Assembly: GCA_903994525.1 (NCBI GenBank)
Contig: CAJEXW010000018.1
Span: 1 to 59,476 of the forward strand
DNA length: 59,476 nucleotides
Origin: an uncultured Chlorobiaceae bacterium
GTDB taxonomy: Bacteria > Bacteroidota > Chlorobiia > Chlorobiales > Chlorobiaceae
Direction of reading: 5' to 3'
Made by a program: the position numbers and the translations under genes. The notes beneath the pieces were generated by a model. The model searched no databases. It was given only the letters and a program-made list of their open reading frames with translations, and was not told where the DNA came from. Position 1 is the stretch's first letter. Each line of letters starts with the position of its first letter. Below, in pieces: positions 9,197-18,448 of the stretch.

Positions 9197-11032
9197 TTAT
9201 TCCGTATTGTAGACCATGTTGAGAGTGCTATAAAGCTTGTCGATCTCACTGGCGAACTTTACTGAAATTTCTTTTCGTTTCAACTTCAGGGTTGGTGTCA
9301 TGAGGTTGTTTTCGATAGTGAACGGGGTTTCAACCAACAGAAACTTCCGTACCTTTTCATGGGTTGCAAGTTCTTTTGAAATGGTGCGAAGTAACTTTTC
9401 AAAAATTTGAGTGATATTTTTATTCTCGATTAACTCTTTATTTGTTGAGGCCTTGATGCCTTCTTTTGCAGCAAACTCTTTGAGTGTCAAGAATTCAGGT
9501 ACGATAAGAGCTATGAGAAAAGGGCGCTTTTCACCCATAACTATGACCTGGTCAACGAATGGACTGTCACTGATGAGATTTTCAACAGGCATTGGAGCAA
9601 TATTTTTTCCTCCAGAGGTGACGATGATATGTTTTTTGCGGTCAGTGATTTTCAGGTAACCGTCTTGATCAATTTCTCCTATATCTCCGGAATGGAACCA
9701 GCCCTCCCGTAGAACATCCAGTGTGCCCTCCACATCACCCCAATATCCCTTCATGATATTCGGTCCTTTGAGCAGTATCTCACCGTCCGGGGCAATCATG
9801 ACACTAACCTTGTCGACGGCTCTGCCAACGGTTCCGTATTTGATCTTTTCAGGTCGGTTTACGTGAGTGACTGGTCCTGTTTCTGTCAGTCCGAAACCTT
9901 CAAGAATGCTGATATCGAAAGCCTGAAAAAATTCCCCTATTTTTTTGGGTAAAGCCGCTCCTCCCGAGACGAAAAATCGTAATTGTCCGCCAAATTTGCC
10001 TTTTATTTTTGCATAGACCAGTTTTTCCGCCAAACTGTGCTGAAACGAGAGAAATGAGGAGACTTTGCCTGTAGTCTCACTGGCGATGTGATACTTGCGC
10101 CCTGTTGAAAGAGCCCAGTAAAACATTTTTTGCTTTATCTTGCTTTGGGCAGCGATCTGCTTGAGAATACCAGCCTTGATTCGGTCAAAGAGCCTTGGAA
10201 CTGTAAATATTATGGTAGGACGAGCCTCCTTCATGTTCAGAGTGATTGTTTCTACACTTTCGGCAAGATAAATACTTGCCCCACAGGAGAAAAGCAGGTA
10301 ATATCCACCGGTTCGTTCATAAGCGTGTGAAAGTGGGAGAAAAGAGAGTCCCCGGTCAGAATCATCAAGCCTGATGATTGTAGAACATGATTTGACATTT
10401 TCACAGATGTTGCGATGGGTAAGCATCACTCCTTTCGGCACTCCAGTTGTTCCTGATGTGTATATGATAGTTGCAACATCATCAGCGACAACAGAGGTAC
10501 CCTCAAGGAAGTCTGGTTTTTCAGCAAGAATTTTTTCCCCTTCCGCCTTTGCCTGGTTCAGGTCAATGACACCTTCAATCTTTTCTTCCAGCCGGTTCAT
10601 GACCACAAGAAGAGTAAGTTTTGGCAAATTCTGACGAATTGCCAGAATTTTACCAAGCTGCAACATGTTTGAGACAATTATAGCCCTTGTGCTGCAGTTG
10701 TTGAGAATATATTCAATCTGGCTTGAAGGGAGGGAGGGATAGAGTGGAACATTGATTGCTCCGAGGTTCAGGATAGCCATATCCGCCAGATACCATCCCG
10801 GTCTGTTTTCAGAAAGGATTGCTACCCTCTCCTGGAAGGTTACGCCGGAGTGCTTAAGAAATGCAGCAAACGTTTGAATATCCTTTTCAAACATACTGTA
10901 TCCAATCGGCTCATATATTCCGTTTATTTTTCTGGCAAAAGGGAATTTTTCACCTTCACCCCTGTATCGGGAAAAGACCGAGGCAAAGAGTTCGGGAAGA
11001 GTCTGAAAATCAGGATTTATAAGTCCCATCAT
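9197..11032 (-). CDS. Long-chain fatty acid-CoA ligase (AMP-forming)
   Basis: ANL-superfamily enzyme that activates fatty acids to acyl-CoA through an acyl-adenylate. Seen: the P-loop [18 protein letters not shown] (about residues 190-207), the AMP-site motif [11 protein letters not shown], the hinge [20 protein letters not shown], and a C-terminal lid ending about residue 611. The long N-terminal half and the [15 protein letters not shown] stretch match the 600-residue FadD15/long-chain group. It is convergent with the glycosylase gene (17 bases between stops). Two adjacent ATG codons (11032 and 11029) could serve as start. It may feed exogenous or recycled fatty acids into lipid synthesis; chain-length preference cannot be read. 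Confidence 0.9.
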   Translation of the reverse strand: MMGLINPDFQTLPELFASVFSRYRGEGEKFPFARKINGIYEPIGYSMFEKDIQTFAAFLKHSGVTFQERVAILSENRPGWYLADMAILNLGAINVPLYPSLPSSQIEYILNNCSTRAIIVSNMLQLGKILAIRQNLPKLTLLVVMNRLEEKIEGVIDLNQAKAEGEKILAEKPDFLEGTSVVADDVATIIYTSGTTGVPKGVMLTHRNICENVKSCSTIIRLDDSDRGLSFLPLSHAYERTGGYYLLFSCGASIYLAESVETITLNMKEARPTIIFTVPRLFDRIKAGILKQIAAQSKIKQKMFYWALSTGRKYHIASETTGKVSSFLSFQHSLAEKLVYAKIKGKFGGQLRFFVSGGAALPKKIGEFFQAFDISILEGFGLTETGPVTHVNRPEKIKYGTVGRAVDKVSVMIAPDGEILLKGPNIMKGYWGDVEGTLDVLREGWFHSGDIGEIDQDGYLKITDRKKHIIVTSGGKNIAPMPVENLISDSPFVDQVIVMGEKRPFLIALIVPEFLTLKEFAAKEGIKASTNKELIENKNITQIFEKLLRTISKELATHEKVRKFLLVETPFTIENNLMTPTLKLKRKEISVKFASEIDKLYSTLNMVYNTE

Positions 11033-11381
11033 AAAGAGATGTTAAGGTACAGGGAACTCTGGATTTTCCCATAAAGAATGAACATTGACCCCTCTGAAGC
11101 CTTTATCTGTGCAGTTCCGCATCCGTTACAATATAAGAACATAACAGTATAAAACGGAATGTGCCTTTTTCAGCCCTGTACTCATGAAACACTATTTATT
11201 TGGTTAGATTGCAGAGTGATAAGGAGGAAAAATTTTCATTATAGCTTTTCTCCTGAAGAGTATCATGAATGATTGGTAATCATCCCGGTGACAGGAGTAA
11301 AGCTTGTGAATGTTGCTCAAATTATTCCGAGATCATCCATGATGTGATGAATACTCTTCACAACGGCTATAATTCCGGAAA
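11033..11381. other. Intergenic region upstream of the acyl-CoA ligase
   Basis: Between two leftward genes; holds the ligase promoter. Several arms such as AGGAGGAAAA/TTTTCTCCT (about 11222-11255) could form a hairpin. A 91-codon rightward open frame (11269-11544) shows no recognisable family, crosses the terminator of the next gene and overlaps its end, so it is not called. Confidence 0.5.
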
Positions 11382-11427
11382 AGTGCCAACGACTCTTGTA
11401 GTTTTCTACACAGCAGCTGTTGGCACT
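11382..11427 (-). terminator. Likely Rho-independent terminator of the beta-barrel gene
   Basis: Read leftward, AGTGCCAAC (11427-11419) pairs with GTTGGCACT (11390-11382), with further pairing TGTAG/CTACA inside and an AAAA loop, and is followed by TTTTCC. It lies 90 bases beyond the stop of the leftward gene at 11518. Confidence 0.65.
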
Positions 11428-11517
11428 CCAAATGTTATTAAAGAGAAGCATCCGGCTTTTCTGCCAATCGTTAAAACATCACAGAGCTCATCCTCTGCGC
11501 CTTGCAATGCATTTCAT

Positions 11518-12198
11518 CTACAGTGCTATGCTTGTACCAAGTAAAATACTCTGCCCCCCGAACGAAGTGTTATTATTGTAATCCTTTCCTTTGTAGTCCC
11601 AGTTAACGGTCATATCTGATGTCGTAAAGTAGCGATAACGAATATCAAGAGTGATCTTTTCGGTAATTGATGTAGTTACGCCCGCACCAATCTGGCATGC
11701 AAGTGCAAAAGTATTTATGTTGTTACCGTAATTCTCAGAAGTTGTTGCGACATTGTTGAATGATACTTGAGCACCTCCAACTCCAGCGGTAGTATAGATG
11801 GTAATGTTCCCGCCAAGATTGAGATCATAATATCCATGAGCCATCAACGTGACGACCGAAACATTACCTTTGCATGCGTAGGAGAGATCGGAAAAAGGTG
11901 CTCCATTCTCATCAGTGCCTGTAAACACTACAGATTTGAAATTGTTGCGGAAATAACCAAGTTCTCCTTCAACTCTGAAGCTTCCATAATCATAGCCGAT
12001 AGCACCCGAGAGAGCAGTATTCGGCTTCATACTGTAGTGGTCCATATAATCATAAGAGGAGTTCGTGTTGTTGACATGCATCTCAGGCATCCATGAGACA
12101 CCCGCACAAGCACTGACGTACTTCCCTTCAGCCTCGGCAGATTGACTTGTAAAACCGGTTCCAGCTAAAGCAACAAGAATCAAGAATATTTTGTTCAT
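11518..12198 (-). CDS. Outer-membrane beta-barrel protein
   Basis: A 226-residue exported protein of the OmpA-like/Omp_b-brl porin type. Residues 1-24 form a Sec signal peptide (MNKIFLILVALAGTGF then SQSAEAEG with an AEA-type cleavage site). The mature part has alternating hydrophobic strands rich in aromatic residues and Gly (GAIGYDYGSFRVEGELGYF, VSVVTLMAHGYYDLNLGG, LDIRYRYFTTSDM) and ends in a short strand with hydrophobic residues, as expected for insertion by the BAM machinery. About eight strands fit the length. It stands alone, divergent from the lipopolysaccharide operon, with its own terminator. The function is probably structural or adhesive; no ligand can be inferred. Confidence 0.8.
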   Translation of the reverse strand: MNKIFLILVALAGTGFTSQSAEAEGKYVSACAGVSWMPEMHVNNTNSSYDYMDHYSMKPNTALSGAIGYDYGSFRVEGELGYFRNNFKSVVFTGTDENGAPFSDLSYACKGNVSVVTLMAHGYYDLNLGGNITIYTTAGVGGAQVSFNNVATTSENYGNNINTFALACQIGAGVTTSITEKITLDIRYRYFTTSDMTVNWDYKGKDYNNNTSFGGQSILLGTSIAL

Positions 12199-12460
12199 GA
12201 CGAAACTCCATTTGTTTCATTCAGGTAATGATGCTGTGAGAATTCAGATGCGACAACTTCCCAAATATATCAAGATTAGCCCTCTGTTTACTCTTTTTTA
12301 AATGATAGAATTAAGAACTATCTTGCGGAGTATGACCTTTTGGCTCTGGTTGCGGTTACCGCCATAAACCACCACTCCTTAAGGAGATACTATTGTATTC
12401 TTGTTTTAGTCGTGCTTCCGGTCTCTTTTTGTACCTTTTTTAGCATTTTACCGATTTTTC

Positions 12461-13522
12461 ATGCAGATCACAAAAAAATCCAGTTTTCCATGGACTGGTT
12501 ACGTCGGTCTTGCTTTTGGCATTATTCTGATTGTTTACCTTTTCAGCCAGCTTGATCTTCGTCGATCCTATGAACTGATTTCATCAATAGGCGTTTCTTC
12601 TGCATATATTCTTCTCCCTTTTTTGGCGCTCCATTTGCTTGAGACATACGCATGGATAATGGTGTTTCCCAAAAGTGTTGCAGTCATCCCTTTTTTCAGG
12701 ATATTGAAAATTCAGATGATTGCTGAAACCGTTTCCATGACTCTGCCTGCGGGGGTCGCTGTTGGAGAACCACTCCGCCCCTATCTTTGTGGCAGATTTA
12801 TGGGAATTGCAGTACCTGCCGGGGTTGCAAGTGTGGCCGTCAGAAAGCTCATGCTTGGGATGGCCCAGGGGCTTTACACGATTCTCGGCGCTCTTGCCGG
12901 ATTTTCTGTTCTTGAAGAAACGTCTCTTAAGCTTCTTGGATTTGAGGGATTGGGTTCTATTGTTGTTTTTATTGGCGTTGTTGTTTTTTTACTTTTCTCC
13001 TCTCTTCTTTTTCTGCTGCTTAACGGTCAAGCCGCCCAGAATGTGCACAGACTATTGATGTTAGTTCCGTTTTCAAAAGTCAAAACATGGTTACTTGCCA
13101 AAGAGTCAGGTTTTCATGATACAGATGAAGAGTTGAGGAGTTATAGAGGCTCCTATACCAGATTTCTCCCTGTCTTGTTTCTTTACCTTCTTGCCTGGTC
13201 AACCCTTGCCATAGAGAGTTACACCATCTTGAGGCTTCTTGGGATCACGATTACTTTTCTTGAGGTCCTTGCCATTGATATTGCCCTGACCATGCTGCGT
13301 ACGCTTTTCTTTTTTATTCCATCAGGACTTGGTATTCAGGATCTTGGCTATCTTGCCTTTTTTGAAGCGATAGGAATTCCTGAATTTCGTCTTTATGGTG
13401 GCGCTTTTGTGTTGCTGAGGCGTTTGAAGGAGGTTTTCTGGTATGCAGCAGGCTATGCTGTGATGTTTTTTTCCGGGGTGCATCTGCACGATGCAGAGGG
13501 AGTAACTTCAGTTGAGCCATGA
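12461..13522 (+). CDS. Flippase-like integral membrane protein (UPF0104/LPG-synthase TM family)
   Basis: A 353-residue polytopic membrane protein with about eight hydrophobic helices and the family features LPAGVAVGEPLRPYLCGRF near residue 95 and FFFIPSGLGIQDLGYLAFF near residue 285. Relatives include the transmembrane domain of lysylphosphatidylglycerol synthase and hopanoid/glycan flippase-like proteins. It heads the operon and overlaps the next gene by 4 bases (ATGA). With the downstream amino-Kdo genes, a role in moving or building a lipid-linked sugar is plausible, but this is inference from context. The 262 bases upstream, shared with the divergent beta-barrel gene, must hold both promoters; nothing else is visible there. 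Confidence 0.75.
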   Translation: MQITKKSSFPWTGYVGLAFGIILIVYLFSQLDLRRSYELISSIGVSSAYILLPFLALHLLETYAWIMVFPKSVAVIPFFRILKIQMIAETVSMTLPAGVAVGEPLRPYLCGRFMGIAVPAGVASVAVRKLMLGMAQGLYTILGALAGFSVLEETSLKLLGFEGLGSIVVFIGVVVFLLFSSLLFLLLNGQAAQNVHRLLMLVPFSKVKTWLLAKESGFHDTDEELRSYRGSYTRFLPVLFLYLLAWSTLAIESYTILRLLGITITFLEVLAIDIALTMLRTLFFFIPSGLGIQDLGYLAFFEAIGIPEFRLYGGAFVLLRRLKEVFWYAAGYAVMFFSGVHLHDAEGVTSVEP

Positions 13523-14475
13523 GGAAAAAAATCTTGTTTATCTGCGGATCAATGAATCAGACAACCCAGATGCATCAGATATCGGGGTGGCTTGAAGAGT
13601 ATGATCACTCTTTTTCACCATTTTTCAGTGATGGTCTGCTTCGTACTGCCAGTGATATGGGTCTGCTTGAGTTTACGATCATGGGTAAAGAGCGTTCTAA
13701 TCGTGCCCTTGATTATCTTCGTGAACATCACCTGAAACTCGATATCAGAGGTCTTGCACATGATTATGATCTTGTCGTGACCTGTACGGATCTTATTGTA
13801 CCAAAGAATTTTCGAACGAAAAAAATGGTGTTGGTACAGGAGGGCATGACAGAGCCGGAAACTCTTCTTTACCATCTTGCCCGGAATGTTTCATGGATGC
13901 CTCGTTGGATTGCCGGTACGGCAACAACTGGCTTATCGGATGCGTACCAAAAATTTTGTGTCGCCAGCGAAGGGTATCGCGATCTTTTTATTCGAAAAGG
14001 TGTCAATCCTGCAAAGATTAAGGTGACCAGTATTCCAAATTTTGACAACTGCGCCCAGTATCTTCTGAACGATTTTAAATATCGTGATTATGTTCTGGTC
14101 TGTACCTCTGATAATCGAGAAACCTTTATTTACGAAAATCGGAGGAAAAATATTGAGAAGTACCTCACAATGGCTGACAATCATCAACTGATTTTCAAGC
14201 TCCATCCCAACGAAAATGCAGAACGAGCTATCGAGGAAATCCGTCGATATGCTTCTGACAGTCTGGTCTTCAGTGAGGGGAAAACAGAGGAGATGATTGC
14301 CAACTCCCGCATGTTGATTGCACAGTTTTCATCGACAATTTTTGTAGGTTCTGCGCTGAACAAAGAGGTACACTGTGGCCTTGATCCTGATGTCTTGAAG
14401 TCATTGACTCCTCTCCAGAATAATGCAGCAGCAAGAATGATTGCTGACGTGTGCCGGGAGGTGGTTGATGGCTGA
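13519..14475 (+). CDS. GT-B-fold glycosyltransferase-like protein
   Basis: A 318-residue soluble protein resembling capsule or CDP-glycerol-type GT-B transferases. Seen: an N-terminal Rossmann start KKILFICGSMNQTTQMHQ, a middle hinge, and in the C-terminal half IFKLHPNENAERAIEEI followed by a region (MIANSRMLIAQFSSTIFVGS) where this fold normally binds the donor nucleotide. Translation is coupled to the upstream membrane protein through a 4-base overlap and the CMP-sugar synthetase gene follows by 22 bases, so it may be a transferase or accessory step acting on the CMP-sugar made here. It does not look like canonical WaaA, so acceptor and donor remain open. Confidence 0.55.
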   Translation: MRKKILFICGSMNQTTQMHQISGWLEEYDHSFSPFFSDGLLRTASDMGLLEFTIMGKERSNRALDYLREHHLKLDIRGLAHDYDLVVTCTDLIVPKNFRTKKMVLVQEGMTEPETLLYHLARNVSWMPRWIAGTATTGLSDAYQKFCVASEGYRDLFIRKGVNPAKIKVTSIPNFDNCAQYLLNDFKYRDYVLVCTSDNRETFIYENRRKNIEKYLTMADNHQLIFKLHPNENAERAIEEIRRYASDSLVFSEGKTEEMIANSRMLIAQFSSTIFVGSALNKEVHCGLDPDVLKSLTPLQNNAAARMIADVCREVVDG

Positions 14476-14497
14476 ATCAAAACTTAACCGATTATAA

Positions 14498-15199
14498 ATG
14501 TGTACTGTAGCGATTATTCCTGCAAGAGGCGGGTCTAAGGGGCTGAAAGAGAAGAATGTCTATCCCGTAGCAGGAAAGCCCCTGCTTGCCTGGACGATTC
14601 AGCAGGCACTTGCCTCTACCTCTATTGACAAAGTGTTTGTATCGACTGATAGTCCGGTCATTGCCGCTGTTGCCAGGGAATACGGAGCTGAGGTGATTGT
14701 CCGTCCACATGAACTTTCCGGTGACAAGGCAAGCTCCGAGTCGGCGATCCATCATGCTATCGGAGTTATTGAACTGGAGCACGAGATGGTTGTCAGCACG
14801 GTTGTTTTCCTGCAGGCAACCTCACCGTTGCGGAAACCTGGTGACATTGATGCGGCAGTGGAGGTATTTCATCGTGAGGGGGCCGATTCGCTGATTTCGG
14901 TGACGAAAGCTGATGACCTTACGTTGTGGGAATCGCGGAAAGGAAAGTGGGGAAGTGTCAACTTTGATTATCGCAATCGCGGCATGCGCCAGGACCGGCC
15001 AACACAGTTCATCGAAAACGGTTCGATCTATATTTTTACGCCTGAAACTCTTGCTACTTTCGGCAACAGGATTGGTGAAAAGCTCTCAGTCTATGAAATG
15101 GAGTTTTGGCAGACCTGGGAGATTGATACTATCGAGGAAATAGATTTAATTGAGTACTACCTTTTTAAAAAAAACCTGACAGAGCAGGATGAAGATTAA
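14498..15199 (+). CDS. CMP-sugar synthetase (acylneuraminate/Kdo cytidylyltransferase family)
   Basis: Cytidylyltransferase that couples CTP to an acidic sugar. Seen: the nucleotide loop [20 protein letters not shown] at the N terminus, [36 protein letters not shown], and [15 protein letters not shown] near the C terminus. The sequence is of the NeuA type rather than KdsB. The two genes immediately downstream are KdnB- and KdnA-like, so the likely substrate is 8-amino-3,8-dideoxy-octulosonate (Kdo8N) rather than sialic acid; no sialic acid synthase is in the window. Length of 233 residues is normal for the family. Start at ATG 14498. Confidence 0.85.
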   Translation: MCTVAIIPARGGSKGLKEKNVYPVAGKPLLAWTIQQALASTSIDKVFVSTDSPVIAAVAREYGAEVIVRPHELSGDKASSESAIHHAIGVIELEHEMVVSTVVFLQATSPLRKPGDIDAAVEVFHREGADSLISVTKADDLTLWESRKGKWGSVNFDYRNRGMRQDRPTQFIENGSIYIFTPETLATFGNRIGEKLSVYEMEFWQTWEIDTIEEIDLIEYYLFKKNLTEQDED

Positions 15200-15223
15200 C
15201 CGAACCTTTAGATTATCTCTTTT

Positions 15224-16354
15224 ATGAATTTCTTTTTGTCCACCGATCTTGTTATCGGGGTTAACGAAGCGCTGAGGATGAACGAGCATCTGGCCCAGAT
15301 GTCGGTGCAGAAGCCCGGTATTATCTACGATGCCAATGTTGAGGGCTCACACTATTTTCAGGATGTTCTGAAGAACCTCACATCAGGAAATACACATGCT
15401 GTTCTTTATCGGAATGAATTTCCTGGTGAGCCTACGTATGCTCATCTCGAAAATGTGGCCGAGTTTTTCAGGGGCAATATGCCGGATGCTCTTGTCGCCA
15501 TTGGCGGTGGCAGTACGCTCGACCTTGGCAAAGGGGTTGCCCTGCTTATGTCCAACAATGTTCCAGCTCTTTCGCTCAAGGGTTTTCCTGCAGGGGTGAA
15601 CGATCCGCTGCCGCTTGTCACGGTGCCGACGTTGCTGGGCAGCGGCGCTGAAGTCAGCTTCAATGCAGTATTTATCGATGAGGCTGAAGGTCGCAAACTT
15701 GGGATCAACAGCCGCAAGAATTTCCCCAAAAAAGCGGTTATTGACCCACAGCTCTCCATGACAGCTCCGATTGAGAGTGTTATTGCCTCAGCGATGGACA
15801 GCCTTGTGCATTGCGTTGACAGCTTTGGATCTATCAAACATACCGCGTTGAGCAGGATTTTTTCAGTTGAAGGGTTCCAGCGCACCTTTTATGCCTTGCA
15901 GCAGAATCAGCTTGATCGTGCCGAATCGCGGCTCGACCTTGCCATTGGCAGTGTTTGTGGCACAGCGGCTCTCATGAACTCCGGAGATGGTCCAACGAAC
16001 GGCTTTGCCTACTATCTCGGTGTCAAGCACCGCGTTCCCCATGGCCTGGCTGGCGCTATTTTCCTTAAAGAGGTGATGCGCTACAACTATCTTCATGGTT
16101 ACGACAAATACGCTATCCTTAACCCCATGCACTCGACTCCGTCACCAAAAGAGGCTACCGAAGAGTTGCTTGAACAGATGGATGAACTGTATCAGCAGTT
16201 ACAGATCCCAAACCTTGCCCCTTATGGTTATGGGGAAGGTAATGCTGCTGAATTTGCACATAATGCTTCGGAAGCATTGCGGGGCTCATTTTCAGGAAAC
16301 CCCGTTGAGTTTACCGAGGAGTCGGCACTTGAAGTTGTATTTCAATTAACCTAA
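15224..16354 (+). CDS. kdnB: KdnB-like iron-dependent alcohol dehydrogenase (Kdo 8-oxidase)
   Basis: Group III iron-containing alcohol dehydrogenase of 376 residues. Seen: the NAD-binding GGGSTLDLGKGVALL, the hinge TVPTLLGSGAEVSFNAV, and metal-ligand segments ASAMDSLVHCVDSFGS and HRVPHGLAGAIFLKEV. In Shewanella, KdnB oxidises the C8 hydroxyl of Kdo to an aldehyde and KdnA then aminates it. The next gene here is a KdnA-like aminotransferase 18 bases away, and a CMP-sugar synthetase precedes, so the same two-step route to 8-amino-Kdo is the best reading. The family is certain; the substrate is inferred from the gene pair and not from a residue signature. Confidence 0.75.
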   Translation: MNFFLSTDLVIGVNEALRMNEHLAQMSVQKPGIIYDANVEGSHYFQDVLKNLTSGNTHAVLYRNEFPGEPTYAHLENVAEFFRGNMPDALVAIGGGSTLDLGKGVALLMSNNVPALSLKGFPAGVNDPLPLVTVPTLLGSGAEVSFNAVFIDEAEGRKLGINSRKNFPKKAVIDPQLSMTAPIESVIASAMDSLVHCVDSFGSIKHTALSRIFSVEGFQRTFYALQQNQLDRAESRLDLAIGSVCGTAALMNSGDGPTNGFAYYLGVKHRVPHGLAGAIFLKEVMRYNYLHGYDKYAILNPMHSTPSPKEATEELLEQMDELYQQLQIPNLAPYGYGEGNAAEFAHNASEALRGSFSGNPVEFTEESALEVVFQLT

Positions 16355-16372
16355 ACGAACAGGACAGATATT

Positions 16373-17530
16373 ATGGCGGGAGCGGAACTCATTGGGCGGG
16401 AAGAGCTGGCTGAAATTCAGGAGCTTTTCAGCCGTGAAAAGGTCAACTTGTACCGTTATGGCGGTGGCAACTACAAAGCAAGAGAGTTTGAAGAGAAATT
16501 TGCGGCATGGATGGGTGTCAAGTATGCTCATGCAGTATCCTCTGGTACTGCGGCAATTCACTGTGCTCTTGCAGGTGCAGGGATTGGGCCGGGCGACGAG
16601 GTTATTACAACAGCGTGGACATTCATAGCGCCGATAGAGGCTATCAGCGCGTTGGGGGCAGTCCCTGTTCCGGTCGAGCTGGATGAAACATACCATCTTG
16701 ATCCCCTCGAGGTCGAGAAAGCCATTACTCCAGCCACAAAAGCGGTTGTGGTCATTCCAATGTGGGCCCCTCCTCAAATGGCCGAGCTTTCCACGCTGTG
16801 CAAAAAGCATGGTCTGATACTGATTGAGGATGCCGCCCAGGCGCTTGGAGCAAGCTACAAAGGGCAGAAGCTTGGCACGTTTGGCAGTGTTGCCTCTTTC
16901 TCCTTTGATGCAGGCAAGACTCTCCACACTGGTGAGGGTGGTATCATTATCACCAACGACAAGGAAATTTATGACCGTGCAGCCGAGTTCTCCGATCATG
17001 GGCACATGCACATTTCTGGTCTGCCAAGAGGCAAAGACCCCAGGAGAGCAAAAGGGTTGAATATGCGCCTCAGCGAAGTCACGGCAGCAATAGGGCTTGC
17101 CCAGCTTGCCAAGATTGAGACGATTCTTTCGAAATCAAGAGAGAACAAGAATAAAATCAAGGATGCAATCCGTCATCTCGACAACATTATCCTCAGGCCA
17201 TTCAGTGATGAGTCGGGTGCCCAGGGCGATACCCTTATTTTCAGGGTGAGGGATCGTGATGCTGCGTTGCAGTTTGAAGCGCATCTGACCGAGCATGGTT
17301 TTGGCACAAAGATTCTTCCAGAGGCGCTCGACTGGCATTTTGCCGGTGTCTGGGGTCATCTTCTTGGCGAATATGAACGCTATCAAAATGTTGACCTTGA
17401 GGCGCTTTGGCCCAAAACCGGCATCATGCTTCGTAGCAGTATCTGCCTGAACATTCCGGTGCTGATGGATGATGCGACGATTGAGAAGCTTGTCAAAGCG
17501 ATTATTACCGGTTCGCAAAAGATAGGATAA
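16373..17530 (+). CDS. kdnA: KdnA-like PLP aminotransferase (8-amino-Kdo synthesis)
   Basis: DegT/DnrJ/EryC1-type PLP-dependent sugar aminotransferase of 385 residues. Seen: SSGTAAIHCALAGAGIGPGD for PLP phosphate binding, LILIEDAAQALGASYKG with the cofactor Asp, and SFDAGKTLHTGEGG with the Schiff-base Lys in the SFDxxK position. The stretch EFSDHGHMHISG followed by GLNMRLSEVTAAIGLAQL resembles KdnA of Shewanella more than generic sugar aminotransferases, and LDWHFAGVWGHL near the end fits the same family. It presumably transfers an amino group to the C8 aldehyde made by the KdnB-like enzyme, giving Kdo8N for the lipopolysaccharide core. It is the last gene of the operon. Confidence 0.78.
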   Translation: MAGAELIGREELAEIQELFSREKVNLYRYGGGNYKAREFEEKFAAWMGVKYAHAVSSGTAAIHCALAGAGIGPGDEVITTAWTFIAPIEAISALGAVPVPVELDETYHLDPLEVEKAITPATKAVVVIPMWAPPQMAELSTLCKKHGLILIEDAAQALGASYKGQKLGTFGSVASFSFDAGKTLHTGEGGIIITNDKEIYDRAAEFSDHGHMHISGLPRGKDPRRAKGLNMRLSEVTAAIGLAQLAKIETILSKSRENKNKIKDAIRHLDNIILRPFSDESGAQGDTLIFRVRDRDAALQFEAHLTEHGFGTKILPEALDWHFAGVWGHLLGEYERYQNVDLEALWPKTGIMLRSSICLNIPVLMDDATIEKLVKAIITGSQKIG

Positions 17531-17706
17531 AAGGTTCTTCCTTTATAAGTTGTTGATTTGTAATCCGGGCAGATGACTTCATTAGAGAGTTGTGTGCCCG
17601 GTGTTACCGGGAGTTCAGAGACAATACTCTCTTTCAGAAGGAGGATAAATGAGCCTGCACTATTTGTAAAGAAAGAGTTTTTATCGTACCTTGGCATTCC
17701 AGAAAT

Positions 17707-17780
17707 GGCGAAGTGGCCGAGTGGTCAGGCAGAGGTCTGCAAAACCTTGTACAGCGGTTCGAATCCGCTCTTCGCCTCCA
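17707..17780 (+). tRNA. tRNA-Cys (GCA)
   Basis: The 7-bp acceptor stem GGCGAAG (17707-17713) pairs with CTTCGCC (17770-17776), followed by the discriminator T and an encoded CCA. The anticodon loop CTGCAAA is closed by AGGT/ACCT and reads GCA. The T arm contains GGTTCGAATCC. The tRNA is 74 nt long and complete. Confidence 0.95.
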
Positions 17781-17794
17781 TCTTTTGACAGCAG

Positions 17795-17819
17795 AGCCTG
17801 CGTAAAGCAGGCTTTGTTC
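17795..17819 (+). terminator. Rho-independent terminator after tRNA-Cys
   Basis: AGCCTGC (17795-17801) and GCAGGCT (17807-17813) form a perfect 7-bp stem with a GTAAA loop, followed by TTTGTT. It lies 14 bases after the tRNA. Confidence 0.75.
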
Positions 17820-17992
17820 GTTTGCCGAAAAATTGCAGTTTGTGCATGGTAAACTCCTTATATTTCCTCCCTCATTGAAACTATCACCGGAGCCATTCCC
17901 ATTTGCCATTGTTCGGAAACAGTCCACTTTATTTTTTGCCTCTGCCTCTCACCTTGACTGCTTGCCAGAAGGGCGAAACGTCGATTCCCGAT

Positions 17993-18415
17993 TTACGACG
18001 CATCGATCTGACGAAGAATTTCCCTGAGCGAACCAGATGTGGAGAGCTTCTCCTCTTCAGTGGCGGAATTGTAAAATGCGATAATTGCTTTGCCGCCGAT
18101 ACCAATCGGGGGATACTTCTTTTCGGCAAGCATTGGCATCAAAGCAAGGAATTTGGACACATCTCCTCTGTCCATACCGTTGATTCTGCTGATGACATCT
18201 TCGGCGATACGGGCAGAGGCAGCCTCGTCCAGACCGGCAACGTAAGCGGCGCTTTGCAAGGCACCGTACTGGAAACCAAGCACAGCAAAAACGATATTCC
18301 TGTTCGTGCTGCATTCGAGTCCAGCCGGGCATTGCCCGATCGCTTCAGCAAGGAACTGCAGTGACATTTTCGTTACCGCCTCGATGTTTTCTTCATGATT
18401 GTTATGCATAACCAT
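17993..18415 (-). CDS. Conserved-looking hypothetical helical protein
   Basis: A 140-residue protein with no family I can name. It is rich in Ala, Glu and Ile, predicted mostly helical, without signal peptide or membrane segment. Two Cys (CPAGLEC) lie near residue 30, a spacing that could bind a metal or form a disulfide. It follows the rubrerythrin gene by 33 bases in the same direction, so it may be part of an oxidative-stress transcript. Codon use matches the neighbouring host genes, which supports a real gene. Confidence 0.6.
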   Translation of the reverse strand: MVMHNNHEENIEAVTKMSLQFLAEAIGQCPAGLECSTNRNIVFAVLGFQYGALQSAAYVAGLDEAASARIAEDVISRINGMDRGDVSKFLALMPMLAEKKYPPIGIGGKAIIAFYNSATEEEKLSTSGSLREILRQIDAS

Positions 18416-18448
18416 TGATTCTGTATCATGAAATGATCTGGCTTCTGT

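Noticed and set aside
11269..11544. A 91-codon rightward frame upstream of the beta-barrel gene end
   Set aside because: It runs through the likely terminator of the leftward gene, overlaps that gene's end and has no family resemblance.
14498..17530. A sialic acid or other nonulosonate pathway
   Set aside because: There is no NeuB-type synthase or NeuC-type epimerase in the operon, and the KdnB/KdnA-like pair fits amino-Kdo better.
17573..17927. Open frames on both strands over tRNA-Cys
   Set aside because: They cross the tRNA and its terminator and have no protein similarity; they are chance frames.
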